The notes under the pieces were generated by a model. The model worked only from the letters and a program-made list of their open reading frames with translations, was not told where the DNA came from and searched no databases. The position numbers were made by a program, and so were the translations under genes. DNA of 64,000 nt from Nitrososphaerota archaeon (GTDB taxonomy: Archaea; Thermoproteota; Nitrososphaeria; Nitrososphaerales; Gagatemarchaeaceae): assembly GCA_027887005.1 (NCBI GenBank), contig JAPCJI010000002.1, positions 124,001 through 188,000 on the forward strand. Reading direction: 5' to 3'. Positions 36,119 through 43,010 of the stretch are shown here, one piece after another; position 1 is the first letter of the stretch, and each line of letters starts with the position of its first letter.

Positions 36119-36544
36119 TCAGCTGCCGACTAGCACTTTCAGCCTGTCAAAACTCTTTACTGAAAGAGTGCCGTCGCAGGCGGAGCACCCCTCCACCTGG
36201 AAGCCGGGCTCGAGGTCCCCGTGCAGTCCGCACATCATGTGGTTGAACCTGATGTAGTCCAGGACGTCCGTCATGGACCGAAGCGCCTCCCTCTGGTCGG
36301 GTGCCTTCGCGGAGAGGACCTGGGCTATCCTGTCCGCCGCCTTCGCTACCGTCGGGTCAGTCTCGAGGTTGACCATCATCCCCCTTGTCTTCCGGGCGTA
36401 GTTGCTGACCGAGGCTTGGGTCACACCCATGGCGTTCGCCACCTGCTGCTGGGTCATGTGGTGGTCCTTCTGCAGTCGTCTGGCGACCATCGCCCTGAGA
36501 GCGGGCAGGGCCGACTTCGAGACGATTTCGTAAGGGCTAATCAT
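36119..36544 (-). CDS. XRE-like transcriptional regulator (COG2522 type) heading the lipoylation operon
   Basis: 141 residues. N-terminal SPYEIVSKSALPALRAMVAR, then the helix-turn-helix MTQQQVANAMGVTQASVSNY (about 30-49). This is the layout of the archaeal COG2522 predicted regulators. The C-terminal part has Cys/His residues (MMCGLHGDLEPG, GCSACDGTL) that could bind metal or an FeS cluster. As the first gene of the operon it is a candidate sensor for lipoate, FeS or energy status. A TTAAATAATTGAAT region directly upstream is the likely promoter. Confidence 0.85.
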   Translation of the reverse strand: MISPYEIVSKSALPALRAMVARRLQKDHHMTQQQVANAMGVTQASVSNYARKTRGMMVNLETDPTVAKAADRIAQVLSAKAPDQREALRSMTDVLDYIRFNHMMCGLHGDLEPGFQVEGCSACDGTLSVKSFDRLKVLVGS

Positions 36545-36731
36545 GACTTTATTACGTATGTTATATTCAATTATTTAAGGGTAGCAGGTGGTCATGGAGA
36601 TTGGTTTCAGCCGACCCGTCCGGCTGAATGTCAATACGACCGCAAGCTTATTGGAGGAGAAACAGGCGTGCATTTCTTCTGGGTTTGCAATTCATAGTTA
36701 GGCTTGGGCTGTTTCCGTGCGGTGAGGGAAG
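36545..36731. promoter_or_regulatory. divergent promoter region between lipoylation operon and Lhr helicase 1
   Basis: 187 bases. The first 45 bases next to the regulator gene are strongly AT-rich (TTATTACGTATGTTATATTC, AATTATTTAAGG), with TATA-like elements on the minus strand. GCTTATTGGAGG and ATTCATAG lie on the helicase side. The ACGT-centred TTACGTAT near 36552 could be an operator half, but no long palindrome is obvious. Confidence 0.45.
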
Positions 36732-39599
36732 TTGAGCGAGCAGAACGTCTTCGAGTTGTTCTCACCGCCTCTGGTCGCGGCCCTGAAGGAGAGGGGGTTC
36801 GATACTCCCACCGACCCCCAGATGAAGCTGGTGCCCCTCGTCAGGGCCGGGAAGAACGCCCTGTTGATGGCCCCGACTGGGACCGGGAAGACCGAGGCGG
36901 CGCTGCTTCCGATCCTGGACTCGATGCTCAGGGAGGGGGACGACAGGGACAAGGGGACGAAGCTGCTCTACATCACCCCTCTGCGGGCGCTGAACAGGGA
37001 CATGCTTGAGCGGATGCAGTGGTGGTGCAAGCGCTTCGACATAAGGCTGGGAGTGAGGCACGGGGACAGCACTCAGGCGGAGAGGACGAACCTCAGCTTC
37101 GCGCCCCCGGAGATCCTGATCACAACCCCGGAGACCCTGCAGATACTTCTGGTGGGAAGGAGGATCCGCCAGAACCTTGCGAAGCTCAGGTGGGTAGTGG
37201 TGGACGAGGTCCACGAACTCGCCGAGGACAAGCGAGGGAGTCAGCTGAGCGTCGGCCTCGAAAGGCTGCGGGACGTGGCTGAGAACGAGTTCCAGATGGT
37301 CGGGCTTTCCGCCACGGTGGGCTCCCCCGAGAGGGTCGCGCGGTTCCTCGTCGGGGAGGGGAGGGAGTGCGAGGTGGTGAGGGTGCCTGTGGAGAAGAGC
37401 CTGGCTCTGAAGGTCGTTTCGCCCAGGGCGACCGGGGAGGACAAGATACTGGCGGAGTCCATCTATTCCTTCCCCGAGGTGATGGCGAGGCTTAGGACCA
37501 TAAGAGAGATCGTCGAGAAGTACAGGTCTGTCCTGATATTCACCAACACCCGGACTGAGGCGGAGGCTCTCGCCAGCAGGTTCAGGGTCTGGGACCCTGA
37601 ATTCAAGATCGGCATTCATCACAGCTCCCTGTCCAAGGCGACGAGGGAGGCGGTGGAGCGGGGTCTGAAGGACGGCAAACTCCTCGGAGTCATCTGCACG
37701 AGCAGCCTGGAGCTGGGCATTGACATCGGGTTCCTGGAGTACGTGGTCCAGTACAACTCCCCCAGGCAGGTCACGAGGCTAATCCAGAGGGTGGGAAGGA
37801 GCGGTCACAAGGTCGGGGAGGTCTCCAACGGGGTCGTGATCACACAGGATTCGGACGACACTCTGGAGGCGGCGGTCCTCTGCAGGAAGTCGGTGGGAGG
37901 GGAGCTGGAGCCCCTTGAGCCTGTCATGGAGCCCTACGACGTTGCCGTCCATCAGGTGGCCGGGCTGCTCATAGAGCAGGGGAACTGGAACTTCTCCGAC
38001 ATCGAGGCCCTGCTCAGGCGGAGCTATGTTTACTCAAGGATGGAGGGGCAGAAGCTGAAGAAGGTCCTGACATACATGAGGGAGAGATACCCGCGGCTCG
38101 CCTACTACAGCGAGTCTGACGGCAAGGTCTTTCGGGCGAGGGACGTCCAGCCACTCTTCAAGTACTATTTCGACAACCTTTCGATGATACCCGACGAGAG
38201 GCAGTACCTCGTCATCGAGGGGGACAACTTCGTCGGCACCCTGGACGAGGCTTTCGTCTCGGAGTACGGCGAGGTGGGGGTGAAGTTCGTCGAGGCCGGA
38301 CGGTGCTGGAAGATAGAGCAGATCTACGGGAACAAGGTGTACGTGAAGTCCGAGGAAGACCCGACCGGGGCGGTCCCCAATTGGGTGGGGGACGAGATTC
38401 CTGTCCCCAGGGAGGTGGCGGCCGAGGTCGGGATGATACGGAGGAGGTACGCCGAGGAGATCGAGAAGGGGAAGGGAGGCGAGTATGTGGACGAGCTCTG
38501 CATGACCTACCCGGTCGCGAAAGAGGCGATGGTCGAGGCCCTGAAGGAGGTGGCCGAGCAGCAGGGAGCGGGGCTTCCAATCCCGTCGGAGAGGCTGGTG
38601 ACGGTCGAGAGGTGGGACAGGTATGTGGTGATTCAGGCTGCCTTCGGGCACAAGGTGAACAGGCTTCTGGCGAGGGTGCTCGGATACATGATTTCGGAGA
38701 GGATGGGCCAGTCGGTGGCCGTCCACCAGGACCCCTACAGGATGGTGATCGAGGCTGACGTTGCCCCGTCGATGGTCCTCTCGGTCCTGGACGAGCTGTA
38801 CGGGCTCGACCTGAAGGCGACCACTGAAAAGGCGGTCGAGAGGAGCGGGATCTTCAAGCGGAGGCTCATACATGCCGGGAAGAAGTGCGGGGCCATTGCC
38901 AAGGACGCTGAGTACGCCAGCGTTTCCATAGCCGGGCTGATCGAGTCCCTGAGAGACACGCCTGTCTACGAGGAGGCCATGAGCATGATCTTCCACGACG
39001 ACCTGGACGTGGCGAGCTCGGCGGACGTGCTGGAGAAGATCCATGCCGGAGCGGTGGAGGTGAAGGTGATCGAGTCTGAGGGGCTTTCGCCCATCGCCAG
39101 GATCGGGGTGGAGGAGATCAGCAGGCGGGGAGAGATAGTCTCCCCCGAAAGGCTGAGGGCTCTGCTCAAGCAGTCCACGAGGGCGAGGGTCAACGACACC
39201 TTCCTGGTGGCCGTCTGCACCCGCTGCTGGAACTTCCTGGAGCTGAGGAGGGTGGAGGACCTCGACGGGCTGGTGAAGTGCCCAGTCTGCGAGAAGGACC
39301 AGATAGGGCTCTCGACTGACTCATACGAAAACGTGTTCTCCCTGGCGATGAAGGCGAGGAGCAGGGCCGACATGCGTGGGAAGAAGCTCCGGGTGGTCGA
39401 GAGTCTGAAGAAGTCGGCCGAACTGAGGCGGGAGTACGGCCACGCGGCAGACATGCTGATCGCGGGGAGGGGCATCAGGCTCACGGACGCGGCTGCGCTG
39501 GCGTCCAAGATGAGGAAGGAAGGAAAGGACCTTGTGGAGCTGATCATCGACGGCGAGAGAGAGGCGCTCAGGCGGCGCTACTTCTTCGGGGCTTCCTGA
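36732..39599 (+). CDS. Lhr-type superfamily 2 helicase, copy 1
   Basis: 955 residues. Helicase motifs: Walker A MAPTGTGKTEAA (about 46-57), ITPLRALNRDM, DEVHELAEDKRG (motif II), GLSATVGSPE (III), IFTNTRTEAEALASRF, TSSLELGIDIG and QRVGRSGHK (VI). The long C-terminal region matches the Lhr core (winged helix and beta-barrel). It then has a zinc ribbon (CTRCWNFLEL...VKCPVCEKDQ, about 825-855). Lhr enzymes are 3'-5' DNA or RNA-DNA translocases in repair. TTG start after a GGTGAGGG stretch. Its 3' end overlaps the KITE-like gene by 22 bases, convergently. Confidence 0.92.
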   Translation: MSEQNVFELFSPPLVAALKERGFDTPTDPQMKLVPLVRAGKNALLMAPTGTGKTEAALLPILDSMLREGDDRDKGTKLLYITPLRALNRDMLERMQWWCKRFDIRLGVRHGDSTQAERTNLSFAPPEILITTPETLQILLVGRRIRQNLAKLRWVVVDEVHELAEDKRGSQLSVGLERLRDVAENEFQMVGLSATVGSPERVARFLVGEGRECEVVRVPVEKSLALKVVSPRATGEDKILAESIYSFPEVMARLRTIREIVEKYRSVLIFTNTRTEAEALASRFRVWDPEFKIGIHHSSLSKATREAVERGLKDGKLLGVICTSSLELGIDIGFLEYVVQYNSPRQVTRLIQRVGRSGHKVGEVSNGVVITQDSDDTLEAAVLCRKSVGGELEPLEPVMEPYDVAVHQVAGLLIEQGNWNFSDIEALLRRSYVYSRMEGQKLKKVLTYMRERYPRLAYYSESDGKVFRARDVQPLFKYYFDNLSMIPDERQYLVIEGDNFVGTLDEAFVSEYGEVGVKFVEAGRCWKIEQIYGNKVYVKSEEDPTGAVPNWVGDEIPVPREVAAEVGMIRRRYAEEIEKGKGGEYVDELCMTYPVAKEAMVEALKEVAEQQGAGLPIPSERLVTVERWDRYVVIQAAFGHKVNRLLARVLGYMISERMGQSVAVHQDPYRMVIEADVAPSMVLSVLDELYGLDLKATTEKAVERSGIFKRRLIHAGKKCGAIAKDAEYASVSIAGLIESLRDTPVYEEAMSMIFHDDLDVASSADVLEKIHAGAVEVKVIESEGLSPIARIGVEEISRRGEIVSPERLRALLKQSTRARVNDTFLVAVCTRCWNFLELRRVEDLDGLVKCPVCEKDQIGLSTDSYENVFSLAMKARSRADMRGKKLRVVESLKKSAELRREYGHAADMLIAGRGIRLTDAAALASKMRKEGKDLVELIIDGEREALRRRYFFGAS

Positions 39600-40132
39600 G
39601 CCCTGGCGAGTATCATGGTCATCAGCGTCTTCTCGTCGACCTCAGCTCTGGTCCGCCAGCCGACGTGGAGCATGGCCCTGTCGTCCTGCTCCAGGTACCC
39701 CCTCTTGACATACCTGTCCAGGGAGTACTCGACCCTCCACTTCGGGAACTTCTCTCGGAGGAAGTGCTCCACCTCTCTCCTGGCTGCCCTCCCCTGCTTG
39801 GAATTCACGAAGGCTATGGTGCTTGCGAGGACTGCGAGGTCGTCGATCCTGATCCCTGACGTCTCGGCTTCGCTGACGGTAGGAGGCTCCCGGAACCGCA
39901 GGAGGAAGCGGGAGGAGTCCTCGGTCCCGTCCACGCCCTTGACTTCGAAGACCTCGAGGCCGAGCGCCGCGACGTCCTCGCCGAGGACCTCGACTATCTT
40001 CCGGTAGTCCCTTCCAAGATAGCGCTTCATCTCCCATCCCTTGACCCCGGGGTTCCTTCCCCTTTGGAGGATGAGAACCTGGAAGGCCTTCCTCACCTTC
40101 CTCTCCAGGAGTGCCCTGTCTGTTGATTCCAT
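39578..40132 (-). CDS. KITE/MAGE (Nse3)-like winged-helix protein
   Basis: 184 residues. About residues 1-105 read like a MAGE/Nse3 winged-helix half (LGEDVAALGLEVFEVKG followed by a strand SSRFLLRF). Residues 105-165 form a second predicted winged helix (DLAVLASTIAFVNSKQG, EVEHFLREKFPKW, DRYVKRGYLEQ). Tandem winged helices next to an SMC and a kleisin define KITE subunits (ScpB, MukE, JetB, Nse1/Nse3). Identification is by pattern, not by search. It starts in a TGATG overlap with the kleisin-like stop, so the two are translationally coupled. Confidence 0.65.
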   Translation of the reverse strand: MESTDRALLERKVRKAFQVLILQRGRNPGVKGWEMKRYLGRDYRKIVEVLGEDVAALGLEVFEVKGVDGTEDSSRFLLRFREPPTVSEAETSGIRIDDLAVLASTIAFVNSKQGRAARREVEHFLREKFPKWRVEYSLDRYVKRGYLEQDDRAMLHVGWRTRAEVDEKTLMTMILARAQEAPKK

Positions 40133-40890
40133 CAGGGCTCACCAACTATCGAAATGGCGACCGACTTCGTCGGCCCCTTCGCCTTCTCCGTGAGGGCGGT
40201 CGTCCAGATCCTGCCGGTCAGCGGCTCGGTCTTGAGGGAAGCCCTCCCCTCGCTGATCAGGAACGCGAGGAGGTAGCCCTTGAGCACCTGGGCCTCGAAG
40301 GTCTCTGACTGGATGAACTCCCTGTAGTCGACCCACTCGCCGTTTGACTTTTCGAGGAGTTCGTCGTGGAGGTCCTTGAGGTTCTGCTCGAACTGGTCCT
40401 TGGTGAAGACCCCCAGCGAGATGAGCTCCTCGTAGCCCACCGAGCCCGGCCTGGTCCCGTAGCTCCCGAACTCGTCCTTGAAGCGCTCGGCCATGGGGGA
40501 GAGGTCCCGCCAGTAGATGAAGGCCCTCTCGAGCCCCTTCGGGGAGAGCTGGTCGACCTGCGCGACCGGATGCCAGCTCCTGATGAAGGCCTCCGAGAGG
40601 GCTTCCTTGGCTAGGAGCTTGACCTTCAGCTGGATGAGCAGGGGGTCGATGTAGAGGGAGGAGGCCCTGTGCTTGAGCCATTCGTCCTGGAGCTTCACTA
40701 TCTGGGCGAGCTCGAGCAGGGCTTCGGAGTCGACGAGCAGCTCGTCGAGGAACTTCCACTCGGGGAGGCGCTCCTTGAGCACCCGGATCTTTTCTTTGAT
40801 GTCGACGTCGAAGGGGTCGGCGGAGCTGGACTCGACGGAGCGGCAGAGCTCTATCACCCGCATGAGGTCCTCGAGCTTGTCCCTGTCCAC
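40132..40890 (-). CDS. kleisin-like SMC partner (ScpA/Nse4-like)
   Basis: 252 residues, acidic and helical. The N-terminus SSADPFDVDIKEKIRVLKE resembles the DPFD(V/I)DI helix with which ScpA kleisins grip the SMC neck. A middle helical segment follows (DSEALLELAQIVKLQDEW, IDPLLIQLKVKLLAKEAL). The C-terminus looks like a winged helix (QVLKGYLLAFLISEGRASLKTEPLTG) suited to binding an SMC head. It lies one base after the SMC stop. No catalytic motif seen. A remote-homology search or structure prediction would settle it. Confidence 0.6.
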   Translation of the reverse strand: MDRDKLEDLMRVIELCRSVESSSADPFDVDIKEKIRVLKERLPEWKFLDELLVDSEALLELAQIVKLQDEWLKHRASSLYIDPLLIQLKVKLLAKEALSEAFIRSWHPVAQVDQLSPKGLERAFIYWRDLSPMAERFKDEFGSYGTRPGSVGYEELISLGVFTKDQFEQNLKDLHDELLEKSNGEWVDYREFIQSETFEAQVLKGYLLAFLISEGRASLKTEPLTGRIWTTALTEKAKGPTKSVAISIVGEP

Positions 40891-40891
40891 G

Positions 40892-42898
40892 CTACTTGAG
40901 CTCCTTGACTTCGGACGCGCCGTGGACCGCCTGGACGGCGATCACGTGGGCGCTCCTGTCGAAGACAGTGAGGATCGACGGGGTGATGACCAGGTACTGG
41001 GAGGCTTCCCTCTGCTTCATCTGGGACAGGATCATCTTGAACATCGCTTCGCGGTTCCTCGGGTCCATGTGTATGTCGAACTCGTCCATGGCCCTGAGGG
41101 GTGAGACTATCCTGGCCTGGAGGGAGAGGATGAAGGCCATGAGGGCCACCGATCGTTCGCCCCCGCTCTGGGTGAAGGGGTCGAGGGTCGTGGGGGAGCC
41201 GCCCCGGAACCCGACGTAGAGCTGGATGCCTGCGTCCTCGATGTCCGCGCCCTCCTCGAACTTGATGAAACCGCTGGCGTCCGCGGCGGCGAGGACGGCC
41301 TGGTAGGGGGGGTCGACCGACTCGACTAGGCTGTCCATGGCCCGCCTCCAGACGTCCTTCCGGGTTTCGAGCTCGCCCAGCATCGCCTTCTTGTTTTCCT
41401 GCAGCTGGGCGAGCTTGACCTTGAGCTCGTCGATGTTGCCGGAGTAGTCGTTGTAGATCTTCTCTGCGTCGTCGGGGACGTCCTGCATCTTCTGGATGTG
41501 GGCGGAGACAAGCTTGAGCTCCTCTGAGACCTCGTAGGGCTGGCGGAGGGTCTCGACCCTGGCGCCTGCCTTCTCCAGGTCGGGGGCCAGCTTCTCGAGC
41601 TCGCCCTTGTATTCGCGGGCGCTGCGTTCGAGGTCGCGGAGGTCGGACTCGGTGACCTTGATCCTGTAGGACAGGACTTCGGACTTCACCCGGAAGGAGA
41701 TGTAGCTCTCCATGGTCCGCTTGACAAGCTCCTCGGTCCGGCTGATCTCCGGCTGCAGGATGGAGACCTCCCTTTCGAGGTCAACCTTCCTCCGCTTCGC
41801 GTCCTCTTCGGCCGACGCGCCCTTGCCGGAAATGTAGTCTACGACCTCCTTGATACGCTTCGTGCTCTTCTCGGGGCCCTTCGCAAGGAGCTCGTCGACA
41901 GTGACTGAGAGGCCGGCCAGGTCCTCCTTGATGCTCCTGTAGGCGTTCTCAGCAGACTCGTCCTTGGCCTTGTCGGATTCGGCCCTGACAAGCGCGAAGT
42001 ACAGCTTCCTCAGGTCCACCTGCTTGTCCAGGAGGGTCTGGTGGGTCTGGTCGGCGTCCGCCGCCACCTCCGCCTGCTGGGACTTCAGGTCTTCGAGGGC
42101 CCTCGTCTTTGCCATGATCTTCTCCTGGGCCGATTGAAGGGATTTGCTCAGCTTCGCCTCGGTGCTCCAAAGGAGCTCGCGGGCCAGCAGTTCGCGGTGC
42201 TCGATGAGCCTCCGCTTTTCCTGGTACCTGTCGTAGACCTGCTTCCAATACTCGAGGGCCTGGTTTGCGTTGTCGATGAGCTGGAGAAGGGAGCTCTCCT
42301 CTCCGATGAGCCCGCCCAGCTCCTGTTCTGCCAGGAGGATCCTCTGCCTGAACTCCGCGAAGCCGACTGCCTCTTCGACCATCCTCAGACGCTCCTGAGG
42401 GGTCACCGCGCCCAGCTCCTCGATCATTCCCTGGTGCATTATGATGAGAAGGTTGTCCGGGTTGATCCCGAACTCGCTGAGGAGTCTGACGACTTCGCTC
42501 TTGTCTATCTCCTTGTAGTCTGCCTCGAACCAGTAGGAGCCGTCCCGCTTCAGATACCTGCTGAGCATGAACGTGTCTGATTTGGAGTAGGGGATGGGGC
42601 GTCTGCCCTTCTTGACCGAGTTGTCGAAGATCAGGGAAACCCTCGCAATGTCCTTCCCCCGGCGGATCAGGTCCGAGAGCTTCCTCGAGCGCTCGGTGTA
42701 CGCCTGGCCGAAGGCCACGGAGATCGCGAGCAGGACCGAGGACTTGCCCGCGCCGTTGGGCCCGACGATGAGGTTGAGGCCCTCCCGGAGGGGGATTCTT
42801 GCGTATTCGTAGCTCATGAAGTTCTCCAGGATGATCTCTTTGATCGTAGTCTGGGGGAGGGTCGCCTCTTTGGAGACTTCCTCGGTTCGCCTTGACAA
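40892..42898 (-). CDS. short SMC/Smc6-like ABC ATPase
   Basis: 668 residues. N-terminal head: IILENFMSYEYARI, Walker A GPNGAGKSS (about 46-54), and a Q-loop region ending LLIIMHQGMIEELG. Two coiled-coil arms (about 175-330 and 360-530). C-terminal head: ABC signature QSGGERSVALMAF (about 577) and Walker B LRAMDEFDIHMD (about 601-612). NFMS at the start, and DEFDxxMD followed by NR, are hallmarks of Smc5/Smc6-like proteins. The arms are short, and I see neither a standard hinge domain nor a CxxC zinc hook. TTG start with a TCTAAATC box about 30 bases upstream. First gene of the SMC-kleisin-KITE operon. Confidence 0.9.
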   Translation of the reverse strand: MSRRTEEVSKEATLPQTTIKEIILENFMSYEYARIPLREGLNLIVGPNGAGKSSVLLAISVAFGQAYTERSRKLSDLIRRGKDIARVSLIFDNSVKKGRRPIPYSKSDTFMLSRYLKRDGSYWFEADYKEIDKSEVVRLLSEFGINPDNLLIIMHQGMIEELGAVTPQERLRMVEEAVGFAEFRQRILLAEQELGGLIGEESSLLQLIDNANQALEYWKQVYDRYQEKRRLIEHRELLARELLWSTEAKLSKSLQSAQEKIMAKTRALEDLKSQQAEVAADADQTHQTLLDKQVDLRKLYFALVRAESDKAKDESAENAYRSIKEDLAGLSVTVDELLAKGPEKSTKRIKEVVDYISGKGASAEEDAKRRKVDLEREVSILQPEISRTEELVKRTMESYISFRVKSEVLSYRIKVTESDLRDLERSAREYKGELEKLAPDLEKAGARVETLRQPYEVSEELKLVSAHIQKMQDVPDDAEKIYNDYSGNIDELKVKLAQLQENKKAMLGELETRKDVWRRAMDSLVESVDPPYQAVLAAADASGFIKFEEGADIEDAGIQLYVGFRGGSPTTLDPFTQSGGERSVALMAFILSLQARIVSPLRAMDEFDIHMDPRNREAMFKMILSQMKQREASQYLVITPSILTVFDRSAHVIAVQAVHGASEVKELK

Positions 42899-43010
42899 GA
42901 TTCTTACCCGCGCAGGCCTGTCCAGGATTTAGACCTTGCGCGGATTTGGATTACTTTCGGAGTTCCCTCCCCCGAAATCCCTTAAATGAACGGTGGAGGT
43001 TTCATGTCTG

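Noticed and set aside
38034-39044. 336-codon minus-strand frame inside Lhr helicase 1
   Set aside because: Leu/His/Arg-rich antisense frame with no motif; explained by GC-rich codon use of the helicase.
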